Shown: positions 1 to 13,900 of the stretch, piece by piece
Position numbering within the stretch: the first letter of the stretch is position 1
Layout of the letters: every line of letters starts with the position of its first letter
Assembly (NCBI GenBank): GCA_025917655.1
Contig: CP084613.1
Span: 2,358,001-2,422,000 of the forward strand
Direction of reading: 5' to 3'
DNA: 64,000 bases
Origin: Chlorella sorokiniana
Lineage: Eukaryota; Chlorophyta; Trebouxiophyceae; Chlorellales; Chlorellaceae
Translations under genes and position numbers: made by a program
The notes under the pieces: generated by a model
The model's database searches: none
Seen by the model: the letters and a program-made list of their open reading frames with translations, nothing else
What the model was told of the DNA's origin: nothing

Positions 1-150
1 GGCATGGGCGCTGCTCCTGAAGCAGAAGTGAAGGTTTCAACGACTCCTGCCGTTGCTGTAACATAGTTTCCCCACCCTCCCCATCGCCTTTAGGGTGTGC
101 AGGGAGGTCTCGCAAGAGTGCAGGTGTGCGAAGTGGATTCACAAATGCAA

Positions 151-1233
151 CTAAGCTATTCGATGCTGCCTGGCATCATCTGGCTGGGTTTGCGTGTCCT
201 GTGCCTCCAAACCACGTCCCTGCTGCTGCCCATCTCCCAAGCCCAGCTGCCGCAGCTGCTCCGCTGCCTCCAGCTCCTGCTGCACCTCCTCGCTCCGCGC
301 TGGCAGCAGCAGCTTGAGGCGGTAGGCACGCTGCCGCTGAGGTAGTACCTGTGCAGGCGCTTGTCCCGGATGAAGCCCAGCTTCTGGTACAGGCGCAGAG
401 CGCCGCTGTTGGTCACCTCAGCCTCCAGAGCAACCTCTTCACATCCGCCCGCGGCCATGGCCGCCACTGCACGCTGCACCAACTCGCTGCCTGCGGGGTT
501 GCCAACCAGAGGATGGGGATGTAAGACGCCGTGCCAGTGCCAGTGCTGCAACCATTTAGTGCTAACTCACAAACCCTGTGAAAGTAATGCTAGGCAAGCT
601 GCACCGCAAGTAAACACAGGCCAGGTTGTTGAGCTGACGTCCTTGCGTGGCCCCTGCGCCCTCTTAACGTCCAACACCAGGGCCGGCCCCCTACCGCCGC
701 CGTCCCCCCTTGCCCCCCCCGCTAGCTCACCCACTCCCAAGTAGCGGTGCTCCTGCTCCACAGTGAGCATGGCAATGTAGCCGCGCAGGGCTTTCCCGCG
801 GTGCACGTCCATTTTGGCCACCACTGTGCCAAAGCAGTGGTCGCCCTTGAACACCAAGAAGCACAGGTGAGGCCAGTTGTGCAGAAAATACCTGCACAGG
901 CAAGACTGTCGGCGCAGACCAACGCAGATCCAGGCAGAGCAAGTGCAGCAAATGCACTGTTCCTGCCTGTACGTGAATATGCTGTAGGGCTCCGAGAGCT
1001 CGTTTGCTATCAGCCGCATGACCTGCACGTGCTGGGGCGTGAGCTGCCGGTGCGGCGCTCCTGCTCATGCGCATTGCACTGACAAGGGACGTGCTCACCA
1101 GAGGTAAGTCATTCTCATCCTCGTACTGCAACCACGGACAGCATGCAGGCTCAGACCCTGCAGCGGCAGCACTCGCTCCTGCCCAGCCGTCGCCGCCATG
1201 GATGGCACAAGCGGGCAGGCGGGACAACATCAT
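151..1233 (-). CDS. NAA30: N-alpha-acetyltransferase 30 (NatC catalytic subunit)
   Basis: GNAT-fold acetyltransferase, catalytic subunit of NatC, which acetylates the N-terminal Met of nascent proteins. In order on the minus strand: an exon ending YEDENDLPL; an exon with MRLIANELSEPYSIFTYR; then YFLHNWPHLCFLVFKGDHC, RGYIAMLTVEQEHR and the signature GALRLYQKLGFIRDKRLHRY. These match the family from the conserved EPYSIFTYR block to the C-terminal helix. The first intron starts with gtgagc after LPL. The reading frame slips by one base after YYLSG (near 330); the family's RLKL block continues in the next frame (AYRLKLLL) and ends at the stop at 151. The 5' end is uncertain: the ATG near 1233 may lie before another intron whose acceptor precedes YEDEN. 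The identity is clear from the motifs; the exact start is inferred. It is divergent from the GrpE gene. Confidence 0.92.
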
Positions 1234-2058
1234 GCAGTAGTGATCGTCATCACCTGGCGATACCACACGCCATTTGAAGTCGCCTCTCGCCCTGAAGTAC
1301 TAGTGTTGGAGTGCTCGGGCACAGCCATGCCGGGGTTCATGCCCAATGGGGCAAGCAGTAGTTTTAGAAATGGTATCTGGGAACATTTATGGGGCAAGTC
1401 GGCCGCCGCCGCGATCGCGGCAACCCGCATCACGGATGCACCATGCTGCAACCTGCGGCAGCATAGCGGGCTCAGCTTTTTGACGCCCCCAAACCCTATC
1501 TAGGCTCTGCAGCTTCCTTTCCTCAGCATGTGTACAAGGTGCATTGTGATAAGCATTGTTTGCAGCGCTACTCCAATGCAAGGGGCTCATTGTAAACAAC
1601 CTGGTGGTTCCAACCCTTGTTCCACCCTGGTCGGTCCAGCAGCCCATGTGTCAGGCCTGCGGATCCATGTTTAGGTCATACAGGTAGATTGGGCCAAGAA
1701 ATGAGAACATGGTCAGCAAATGGGGAAAATTTTTACACCCAACGCTTGTTAAGTTTGGTCAGGTTCACCCAAGCACAGTCCATTCACGAAGCCTACACGC
1801 AGTACTGGTGAAAGAAGAGAGAGGCAGATAGCCTCAACGGCAGTCAATTGGATTACAGGGTGCCTGAAGCAGTAAGATCACTTCCCCCGACACAGCTTGG
1901 ACAGTGGGTTAGTAAGAAACCTCTCTTGGGTGTGGTAGCCGTCCTGCCGTCCTGCTGCAGAACCCAGCCCAAGTTTCGAGACATATGAGACGGCGGTGAC
2001 AATCCTTGCGCGGCTATCGCATAAAATTGGTTGAAAGTGCATATCTAGCTTGCGCAAG
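1234..2058. other. Intergenic spacer between NAA30 and GrpE
   Basis: Head-to-head spacer holding the 5' ends of two divergent genes. It is visibly less GC-rich than the coding regions. I see no conserved coding block or RNA gene in it. Part may be an upstream 5' exon of NAA30. Confidence 0.5.
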
Positions 2059-3523
2059 ATGCAGCTCGCGCACATGCCAAAAGCTATGGCGTCCCCCGCT
2101 GCTCGCGGGGCACAGCGGCGGCCGGCGATGATTAAGGGTGGAATTAAGGTTGCGGCAAAGGCGTCTCAGCGAATGCAAAGGCTGCAGGCTGCCCAGGTGG
2201 GAAGCTCTGGGACATTCGCGGACTGGCCGCAAATCTCACGCATTGCGGGGATAGTCTTGCCCACCAATCTTCAATGGTTCGATGCTGCAGGAAGGCACTG
2301 TGGAGACGGCAGACGGTGCCAGTTCTGCTGAGCAGGCGGCTGTGCCTCAGGCGCAGTCACTAGTTGAGCGTGCCAAACAGGTTGTTGAGACTCAGTTCGT
2401 CGATGAAGCATTCACGGTGAGCGCCTGTCATCTGTTTGGTGTCGCCACCCTCCCTTGGTGGCGACGGACACGCCGTGTCGTGGGCAGGATGACGGCTCCT
2501 GGTTGGCCTGCTGTTTCAATGAGCTTTCCTGCCGTCACCCTCTCCAGGAGAACTTTGTTTCAGAACTGGAGGCCGAGATGGGGACGCTGCGCACTCGGGC
2601 GGAACAAGCGGAGGCAGAGGCTGCCAAACTTGAGGAGGCTCTGGCGGTGGGCCGCTGCGAGGCTGCGTGCCTGCGAGCCCGTCGGCCAGCTCATGCCGCT
2701 GTTCTGCCATGACGAGCACGCGCTGTCCGTTGTTACTGTCTGATGCTTCCCCGATTGCTGTCACGGTTCTGCTTGGTGAGCCACGCGCCCTTGCTGCCTG
2801 CGCGCAAAGCTCACCCTGCTGCCCGCCGCTCCCCGCCTCCTTGGGCGTGCAGGACACGCGGGACAAGTTCCTGCGCCTGCAGGCCGACTTCGACAACTTC
2901 CGCAAGCGCACCGCGGGGAGGAAGGACGCGCTGCGCACGTCGGTCAAGGCCGACACGGTGGGCGAGCTGCTGCCGCTGGTGGACAACTTTGAGCTGGCCA
3001 AGACGCAGCTGAAGCTGGAGAGCGAGGGGGAGAAGAAGGTGGACGCAGCCTACCAGGGCCTGTACAAGCAGATGGTGGAGATCTTCCGTGGGCTGGGGCT
3101 GGAGGCGGTGCCAGGTGGGCACAGGGTGGGCCAGGCGGGCACCGCCGTTGCCGCCATCAAGCCAGCCCTCCAGCGGTGCTGCAATGATCAAGGCCCCCGT
3201 TGCCTCAAGTTGGGCTCCCCTTCAACACACACGCACGCCAGCCCCACGCAGGCACCCTCACATCCCCCCCCAGCAGGCGTGGGCTCCCCTTTGACCCCAG
3301 CCTGCACGACGCAATCATGCGCGAGGCCAGCGACCAGGTGCCCGACGGCACGGTGCTGGAAGAGTTCCGCAAGGGCTTCACCCTGGGAGACAGGCTGCTG
3401 CGCCCAGCCATGGTTAAGGTGTCGTACAACGACGCAGCGCCGGCCGCACCCCAGCCAGACAGCAGCGCAGCGGCAGACGCAGCGGCCAGCGACGGCAGCT
3501 CCAGCGGCGACAGCAGCGCGTAG
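2059..3523 (+). CDS. Chloroplast GrpE nucleotide exchange factor (CGE-type)
   Basis: GrpE drives ADP/ATP exchange on Hsp70/DnaK. Exon 1 (2059-2196) starts at ATG and encodes a basic, Ala/Arg/Gln-rich transit-like leader (MQLAHMPKAMASPAARG). Exons 2 (2291-2416) and 3 (2548-2646) encode an acidic, Glu/Ala-rich coiled coil (ELEAEMGTLRTRAEQAEAEA). Exon 4 (2853-3114) holds the GrpE core DKFLRLQADFDNFRKRT and LLPLVDNFELAK. The last exon encodes GLPFDPSLHDAIMREAS and LEEFRKGFTLGDRLLRPAM, the beta-domain signature, then an Ala/Ser/Asp tail. The phase of the last junction (3114 to about 3283) does not fit any AG acceptor exactly, so one base is probably lost there. The leader and the close fit to plant CGE proteins favour a plastid location; a mitochondrial Mge1 is the alternative. 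Confidence 0.93.
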
Positions 3524-4087
3524 GTTGCTGTGGGGCCGCACCGCGCTCTTTCTCACTGTTTTTCGTTGCCCTTCCCGTTCCCCTTCTCCTTGCTCAAGAA
3601 AGAACCCTCAAGCGCAACTGCTGTGCTGCCAACATCACAAGTTTGCAAAAACAAATCGATGCGGCCGCCTTGCAGGCGCTCAGTTCAGTTGCAGGCCACC
3701 AGGTGGGGGCAGCACGGCTTGGGTCACAAAAACGGCTTCCGCAAATGCAGATGATGCCAATACAATAGCCTGTCAAGGCTGTCGCCTGGCTTGCTTCACA
3801 AAAGTTGGCTGCTTTGAGTACATGCTGGCTCATCCTGCCTACAGCTACCTCCGCCTCAACGCCTTTGTTTGCGTCAAACAAGTGCGCGGCCTACGTTGGT
3901 CGCGCATGCGGCCGTCAACCTGTTGCACGGCCTGCTCCGTACAGCCCTACTGCTGCGAGCGAAAGGCACTGCAGTTGGCCACAATGGTGGCGCCGGCGGG
4001 GGCGGCTGCCTTGGGCGCCGGGCGGGCGAGTTGTACTCTGCAGAGCCGCCGGCTGCGCCCCGCAGCAGGCGGCCCGCAGCGTTGGGC
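3524..4087. other. Convergent 3' spacer GrpE / UAP1
   Basis: Tail-to-tail spacer between the GrpE stop and the UAP1 stop. It presumably holds both 3' UTRs. No conserved reading frame or RNA was recognised. No TGTAA motif is obvious on the GrpE side. Confidence 0.45.
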
Positions 4088-6610
<2,523 letters not shown>

Positions 6611-7749
6611 TGTGACCGCCCGCGCCGTGGCCTGCAAGCCAGGGACTCAAGTCGGCAGGTGGCCAGCACAGTCCAGCCTCCGTGCCATGAGGGGCGCCTA
6701 CAGCTGCTCAAACCCTCAGCAACCTGGGCCAGCAACCTGCTCATGGCAAAAGCGGTTGGCAGCGCGGCGGGCGGCGCCTGCCGAGCCACTCCCTCACGCG
6801 AGATCTGCTGCAGCGTTGACAATGTGTACCTACGCGATGTTACGGCGGGCGCTGCACACCTGGGTTTGCGGGGAACGTTGCAAGCGGTCGGGTGGAGATC
6901 TAAGGAATGGTGCTTGGGCCCTGAGAAGCCTGCAAGGCCGATTATCTGCCAGCTGAATGAATCCAACACTTTCCCAATGTGCGAGTTGTCGCTAAGCTCG
7001 GCAAAGCCCGGCCCAAAGTACCTTTGTACTGCTCGCGTGTAAGAGTCCCTTGTGCAAGGCCTGTGTACCGGTCAGCACTGTTTCAAAACTTTTTGGTGGT
7101 CGCCGGAAAGCTCAGCGTGGGTTGAAATGAGCCACGACCTGAGAGAGTGAGCCCTGGAGCAGCCAAAGGTTCGGTCGAGGGCCCGCAATCGAGAAAAGCA
7201 GCTGCAGGCAAGCACCATCTGTGTATGAGATGTCTTTCGGCCTCTTGCAGTCGACCTTACCCCACTTTTGTTCTTTCACTGCTTTGGGGCCTGCGGAACA
7301 GCACTGACCAGCTTTCGCTCGACTACCGGGCTTTTGGGGAGTTCTCGGTGCGACACATCACCGGCAAAACCAGCCTTGAAGCTGGGGTTCTTCTGGCCCA
7401 GTGTTTCTGCTCCCCGTTTACCTTTTGTTGCTATGTGGAGATGTGTTCAGCACAAGGAAAAGTATACAACGGTTTTTGCTAGGCTTGAAACACGTGTGTC
7501 CTGGAACCCAGTGACCCCGGAGTGTGGCCCTGGGCTCTCACGTTCCAATCGGGCGTTCTGCTTATGGCCAGGAACCCCCAGACCAACAACTGCGAGTGAA
7601 GCGCAATCGGAACAACTGCCTTGCCGCCGCCGCTGCCGCCAGGCCTGAAGCGACGGACCCCCTCTGCTGCAGGCATTGGAGCTGCCCAGGCTGCCAGCCT
7701 TGCGTGTGCTAGGTTAGCACCACCCGCAGACACGGCTGGCAAGGGCAGA
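6611..7749. other. Divergent 5' spacer UAP1 / multi-Tudor gene
   Basis: Head-to-head spacer of about 1.1 kb. It presumably carries both promoters and 5' UTRs and perhaps a leader intron of the Tudor gene ending with the cag before 7675. No conserved protein block or RNA gene was seen. Confidence 0.45.
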
Positions 7750-8708
7750 ATGACAGCCCCCAAGGCCGGCAGCCCTGAAGCTGGGCCTGCTGATGGAGGC
7801 TGCTCGGCGCCGGGCAGCCTCCACCAGAAAGAAAAAGAGCCGGTGCCGGCTGCAGCACACGCGCCTGCCTCTTCGTCACAGCAGGACGGCTCGCAGCTTC
7901 CGGCCAGCGCCCTGCAGCAGGGCTCCAAGCAGTCGGGCGGCAGCGGCGGCAGCCTGCGGCGCGCCCGCGGCGGCGGCGCCGCCCACGACGACGCGGGCTT
8001 GATGGTGGCGGGCAAGGAGGTGGTGGGGCGGCAGGTGGCCGTGTGGAACGCCAAGCTCAACGACTGGCCCAAGGCCGTCGTGGCGCAGTTCAACGCCGCC
8101 ACCCAGCAGCACCTGGTGCGCTACAGCAGCGGCGGCCAGGGGAGGTGAAGCACCGCGAGGAGTGGGCCAGCCTGGCGCGCCTGCGCTTCCAGTGGCTGTC
8201 GGACCCGCCGCCGGGCGCGGGCGCCAACCCCACCTACGCCGCCGCGCGCGCGGGAGGAGGCGGTGGGCTGGCGCGTGAAGGTCTTCTGGCCGGGCATGGC
8301 CCGCTGGTACCAGGGGCGGGTGAGCTGGGTGGTGTGCGGGGGGAGGGCGCAGGCGCGCAAGTGCTGCCGCAGCCGGCTCCGTGGGCAGGCTGCTGCGCAC
8401 GCACGGGCTGCGCATTCGTCTGACCCCGGTCCATGCTGCCTGTGGGCTGCGCCGCTGGCCGCCGCTCTGCACAGAGGCAGCGTGGCTGCCGCGCGCTGGC
8501 GTGTGTCTCGTGCCACGCCGCCCAGCCCCTGCTGCCCCCGCCTGCCCGCCCCGCCGCCAGATCACCGACTACGACCCCAAGTCGCGCAAGCACAGCGTGC
8601 GGTACCGCGACGGCGACACCCAGGAGCTGCACCTGCGCAACGAGGCGGTGCGCTACCTGGAGCGGGAGGCGGCGGCGCCCCGCGCAGCGCCCAAGGCCGC
8701 CGACGCGC

Positions 8709-8739
<31 letters not shown>

Positions 8740-11700
8740 GGACAAGCGCAGGGCGGGCGGCGGCGCGCCGCCGCTGCCCGGCAAGAAGGCGGGGCGGGGG
8801 ACTAAGCGGGCGCGCGAGGGCAGCGCTGGCGCCGGCGCCGAGGTCAGCAGCGGCAACGAGCGCGGCGGCAGCGTCGCTCGCAGGAGCAAGAGCCAGAGGG
8901 GCGGCGGCGGCACGCCCGTGGCCGCCCCCACCGCCTCCCCCAAGGACGCGGTGGCGGGCAGCAGCGAGGCGTCGGGTGTGATGACGGGGGACAGCGAGGA
9001 GGGGGCGGGGGGCAGCCAGGGCGACCCCACGCTCAGCGGCGACGCGCCCTACTCCTCAGGTGGGTCGCCTGCCGCGCCCCTGGTGGCGCGCCCCAGGCGG
9101 GGCCAGCAGTGACGGCGGAGTGGCAGCAGCCCTTGGCGCCGTGGTGTGTGGGTGCTCACGCTGCCCCCGCGCTATGGCCTGCCCTGTGCGCGCAGCCCTG
9201 GACAGCGATGAGGAGGAGGAGGAGGATGGGGAGGATGACCTGGGGTCGGAGGTGTTTGTGCCGGGGCTGGAGCTGGAGGAGGAGGAGGAGGAGGAGGAGG
9301 ACAGCGACTTTGAGGTGGAGAGCGTGAGGGCGCGGCGGGGCGCAAGGCCGGCGGCGGCGCCCGCGCTCGGGGGCCCGCCGTGGCGCCAGCTCCCGCGGCG
9401 GCAGCCGGTCCGCCCGGCGCAGCGGCGGCGCCTCGCGGCGCGGTCGCGGCGGCGTGCGCGGCGCCTCGTCTGCGTCGCGGCTGGCGCGGCGGGACGCGCG
9501 CGGCGGCGCGCCCCGCTGCGCAAGGTGCTGCGCGCGGACGAGGAGAGCATCAAGGCGGCGGGTGCGGGCATTGTGGGTGCGCGTGTGGCGGTGTTCTGGC
9601 ACGAGGACGAGAGCTACTACAAGGTGGGGGGCTGGCAGCAAGGGGGTGTGGGAGCGCGCATGTGGAGGGCGGAAAAGGGGGAGGTGCACCTGCGCTGCCG
9701 CCGCGCCGCGCCTGGGCACCCTGCCCTCCTGCGACGGCGCCTCCTCAGCAGTCTCCCCGTGTGCCCCCCGCGCAGGGCCGCCTGGTCCAGTTTGACGGCT
9801 ACCACAAGCGGCACAAGGTGGCGTACGACGACGGCGAGGAGGAGTGGGTGTCGCTGCCGCGCGAGGCCTTCCGCTGGCTCACGCGCGCGCGCTCAGCTGG
9901 CTGCACCCCCAGCTGCGCCACCTCATGCAGCAGCTGGGGGCGGAGGGTGCGGCGCGCCGGGCGGCGGCGTGGCCACGCGGCGCCAGGCGGCGGCGGGCGG
10001 AGGCGGTGCCGCGCCCACGGCGACGTGTCGGCGGCGCCGCCGCTGGGCGAGGCCTGCGTGGGGTGGCAGGTGGGCGCTAGAGGCAGCAGGTGCTGCCGCT
10101 GGTGCGTGGCGACGCGGCTTGCCCGCCCGGCTGGGGCCGCTGCTCCCCCGCCTGCGCAAGCCCCCTCTCACACGTGCGTGTGCGCCCCCACCCCCCAGGT
10201 GTCGCTGCTGTTTGAGGGCGACGGGCAGTGGTACCGCGGCGAGGTGGTGGGGTGGGACGCGCGCCGCGCCCGCGCCCTGCTGCTCTACGACGACGGCGAG
10301 GACGAGTGGGTGTCGCTGGAGGAGGAGCGGCTGGCCTGGCACGCGCGCCTGCAGGGCCACAGCGGCGTGCACCCGGGGCCCCCGCGGCGAGGCCCCCGCG
10401 GGCGCCGCCGCGCTGGGCTGGCGGGTGGGCGTGTACTGGCCCGCCGACGCCGCCTTCTACTGCGGCGAGGTGGTGGGGTGGGACGCGGGCGCCGGCGTGC
10501 ACGAGGTGGCGTACGACGACGGCGAGCGCGGCGCCCTCACCCTGGGGGCCGACCGCGTGAAGTGGGTGCTGCCGCCGGGGGCCCCCTGCACCGCCAGCGC
10601 CCGGGCGGCTCCGCCGACGCGCGGGGGCGCGCGCGGCGGCGACGAGAGCGACCCCGACTACGAGGCGGTGAGGCCCCCTGCCGGCAGCCTGGCAGCCTTG
10701 CTGGCGTGGGAGCAGCGTGGCAGCCAGGCGTGGGGTGGGGTGTGCTGGCGCTGAGCGGCAGCACCCCGCCGGCCCAGCTGGGAATGAAGCAGGGCCCACT
10801 GAGCCGGCCGCCACACGCTGCCCTGGCCCTGGCGCCCTTTTCGACACCAGCACGCATGCTGAGCACCCCCCAACATGCTACCTCCCGCAGTTTGAGTACC
10901 GGCCCCGCACCGCCGTGCGCCGCCCCTTCCACCGCATGCTGCCCGACGGCCTGTCCCCGCCCCCACGCCGCTGGCGGGCAGCGGGGGCAGCATGCCTGGG
11001 ACCTGGCGGCGGGCTGCGAGGCCGCGCTGGGCTCCCACCGCCACCTGGCGCCCCCTCGGCGGCACAGGTGCGCGGCTATGGGGGAGGAGGAGGGGGCCTG
11101 CAGGGCGGCTTGCTGGCGCGCACGAGTTTGCCGCGGCGCGCGGTGCCTGTGCTGGCCGCACAGCCGCTCTGCGACCAGCTGCTTCTGCCCAACTGCGCAG
11201 CCCTGCCCTGCCTGCCGACCTGCCCGCCCCCCTCCCACGCACCCGCAGCCTGCGGAGGCCCCCCAGCACCTGGGCCAGCCAGTGGTGGTGCGCCAGCTGG
11301 GGCGAGTGGCGGGGCTGGCCTGCCTGGCGGGCGGCGGCGCGGGCGGCGTGCGCCTGCCGCAGGCCATCACTGTGCGCGTGTACCTGTCGGGCGGCGGCGG
11401 CGGCGCACCGGCAGCGCCGGCAGCCTGGCCGCCGCGGGGGCCCGCCCGCCTGCACGCCCGCCTGCGCGCCCTGGAGGCCATGGGGCGGCGGGTGGCGCGC
11501 GCGCAGCAGGCGATAGTGAAGGGCGTGCCCACAGCCATGCCCAGCCGGCGGCAGGCGGAGGAGGCGGCGCGCGCGGCACGCAGCGAGGGCGGCGGCGGCG
11601 TGACCTCCCCACCGCTGCGCAGCGCCTGGCGGGCTCCAGCCACGTGTCTGGCCTGCACCGCCTGGCGCGCGCCTCCTCCGCGCCCCACTCACCCTTCCAC

Positions 11701-12610
11701 CACCACCGACGCCCGCACCCAGCCGACTCCGACCCCTCCTCCTCCTCCGCATCCTCGGGTGGGTGGCCAAGGGGGCAGGGCGGGGCGCACAAGCCGACCA
11801 CCCCCGCCGCAGTGGCCCTGCTGGCCCCCAGGCGCACCTCCAGGCTGCCGGGCGGACCCTCACATCCTTGCGCCCCCCCTCACACACACCCGCCCTGCGC
11901 AGACGACGATGGCGGCGAGGCGGGCGCCGACTCGGCAGACGCGCGCGGGGCAGGGCGGGGGCGCTGCCGCCGGCGACGCCATGCCGCTGTCTCCGCGGTC
12001 GCTGCCGCAGGGAGGCAAGCTGAGGCCGGGGGCGGCGAGGCGGGCGGGGGCGGCGAGCAGCAAGAGGGCAGCACCCTGAGCGACGCGATGCTCACCTCGC
12101 CGGCGCTGGGGCAGCACAGCCCCGCCATCCTGTCGCCCTTCAAGCCAGCCCACCCCTCCCCGCTTGGCGGCGCGCCCACGCGGCGCTGGACCCCGCCCTG
12201 CCCCCCTGGGCGGCGGCTGCGCCCTGCCCCCGGCCCCCCGCTCACCCGGCCTGGGTGGCGGCATGGACGCGCTCATGCTGCACATGCCCCCTGCACCTGC
12301 CCCCTGCCCCGCGACGCCTCCATGGCCGCCCTGCTGCCGCTGTCGCGCGACGCATCCGGCATGCTGGCTGGGTGAGTGCCGCCAGCCTGCAGCACGCCCC
12401 GCCCCCCCCGCCAGCCTGGCCCCTGCATGCTCTCGCCCCCGCTTCCCCGTGCCCGACTGGCGACCGCCGCTGGCTTGGCCCCCTTCTGCCTGCAGCGCCG
12501 GCTCCGGGCTGCTGGGGCTGGAGGAGAGCGGCGACGGCAGCGGGCTGCTGGGCGCCGGCATGGACCTGGGGCCGCTGCAGGACGACGGCGGGGCGGCGCA
12601 CGCGCGGTGA
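7750..12610 (+). CDS. Large multi-Tudor domain protein, putative chromatin factor
   Basis: A long multi-exon gene with at least five Tudor/Agenet-like modules. They are recognised by the repeated pattern 'GWRV-x-V-[YF]-W ... WY-x-G-x-V ... H-x-V-x-YDDGE-x-x-WVSL': about 7990-8200 (VAVWNAKLNDWPKAVV), 8262-8670 (VKVFWPGMARWYQGRV, then HSVRYRDGDTQELHL), 9570-9890 (VAVFWHEDESYY, then HKVAYDDGEEEWVSL), 10060-10345 (QWYRGEVVGWDARRARALLL, then YDDGEDEWVSL) and 10418-10575 (GWRVGVYWPADAAFYCGEVV). An acidic Glu/Asp tract lies at 9200-9310 and Gly/Ala/Arg-rich linkers between modules. The C-terminal third is Ser/Pro/Gly-rich and ends at TGA 12610. Such modules bind methyl-Lys/Arg or DNA, so a nuclear chromatin role is inferred. 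No catalytic domain was seen. Frame slips near 8140 and 8252 fit single lost bases. It could be two genes, but continuous Tudor content argues for one. Confidence 0.7.
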
Positions 12611-12945
12611 AGGCGCTGGCTCAGGCAGAACGGCCTCCTGCCAGCCGAGGGCTCGAGCTGGAGCCGCTGCTCATGTCGACCCACCCTCTGCACCTTTTGA
12701 CATGTGCGATTGGTCTGCAGCTGCAGCAATGCGGCTGTCGGCGTCTGCCTTCTCCATCTTTTCCTTTGTTGTATTGGCCGTGGGCCCCCCCTTCCCCCTG
12801 CCTCCCATGTTGGCCTCGGCGAAGCAACCCTTCCCTCTTCCCTAGCCAACAAACCTCCACACCTGTTGCATGCTTGCTGGGTCCTGTTCTGTGCACAACC
12901 ATGGGGAGTTCTTGAATGGGGAGTTCTTGTACGGTACAAAGAGCC
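12611..12945. other. Convergent 3' spacer
   Basis: Tail-to-tail spacer between the Tudor gene and the small minus-strand gene. It contains a tandem duplication of a 14-base unit (ggggagttcttgaa/t) near 12902-12929. Nothing coding was recognised. Confidence 0.4.
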
Positions 12946-13682
12946 TCATGCGCAAAGTAAAACATGAAAAAGCAGTTGGCACGCAAGGGGCTGAGAGGGG
13001 GCTGCTTCCTGCTGCTCACCGCCCTCAGCCAGAGGCCCCCGCCGCTTCTGCTCTGCAAGCTCCTCCTGCCGCCGCTCATCCAGCTGGTCTGAGCGGCTGG
13101 AGAAGTGCCAGCTGCGGGCGCCGTCGCCTCGTCTCCCACCGCCTCCACCCGCGCATACCTGTGACGTGGCGGCCGGGCACCGTCAGCGCTGCGACATGCA
13201 GGCTCGGTGGCGGGGCAGCTGCGGGGGCCGCCCACTCACATGGACTCCACGCCCGGCACGCCGCTGCAGCTGGCCTGCTGCTCCCGCAGCGCTGCCCTGG
13301 CGCTGCCCTCGGCCCAGCGGTAGGCGTGGCCGCGGGTGGAGGCGGGGCGCAGCACATCCTGGGGGAAGGGAAGGCGGGCGGGCAGGGCGGCAGGCGCTGG
13401 CGGCGCGGACAAACATCTCCCTTGCTGTGGCCCAACCCAGGCCCTCCCCCGGCCAACCTGCACCCTCTCCAGCAGGCTCGACGCCTCTGCGGCTGGGTCT
13501 GCCAGCTGCTGGCGGGGCTGTGGGGTCTCCACCCTCGTTAGGCTGGCGGCGTTGTGTTGCGGGTCCTCCCCGCCGCTGCCAGCAAGCCGAGTGCTGCTAG
13601 TGGCTAGACCGGCTGGGTATCCCGCCGTTTTGTCTCCTGAAAACACGAAAGCAAGTCGCCTACAGGCCAAACCCTGCATCAT
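12946..13682 (-). CDS. Small unknown protein, possibly organelle-targeted
   Basis: Not recognised. Minus-strand exons can be chained: a leader from ATG 13682 (MMQGLACRRLAFVFSGDKTA) or from an earlier exon spliced at the tttcag near 13640; then LLERVQ joined to DVLRPASTRGHAYRWAEG and LREQQASCSGVPGVES; then a final exon with SWHFSSRSDQLDERRQEELA and KRRGPLAEGGEQQEAAPS, stop at 12946. The final exon needs one lost base near 13125 to stay in frame. The protein has about 200 residues, an Arg-rich N-terminus, a charged Glu/Gln/Arg-rich C-terminal helix and no membrane segment. A mitochondrial or chloroplast leader is possible. The exon chain is plausible but the function is unknown. Confidence 0.45.
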
Positions 13683-13900
13683 TGTTGCTGGGCGCAGCAA
13701 GTGATCGCGCAGCCAGGGCAAGGCAACGTTAGATACAACGGCACAGGTGCTACCCTCCCTGTACCCAGCCACTGATCAAAGCACAAACTGCGTTCATGCG
13801 AGGGGAGCTTCAGCTTGGCTTCTCTCCTTTCCTGCCTGACCTCCCCCTCTCAATTCACACCCGCCCGCCGCCCCTGGACGCGTTTAAATACTGGAGAGCC

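Noticed and set aside
8711-8740. GGC repeat as a structural DNA element
   Set aside because: It lies in a Gly-rich coding linker of the Tudor protein and is explained by codon use.
9380-12079. A 2.7 kb open frame on the plus strand and several 1 kb open frames on the minus strand over the Tudor gene
   Set aside because: GC-rich coding DNA leaves other frames open by chance. These frames have Arg/Ala/Gly-rich content and no conserved block, while the Tudor motifs move between frames in step with introns and lost bases.
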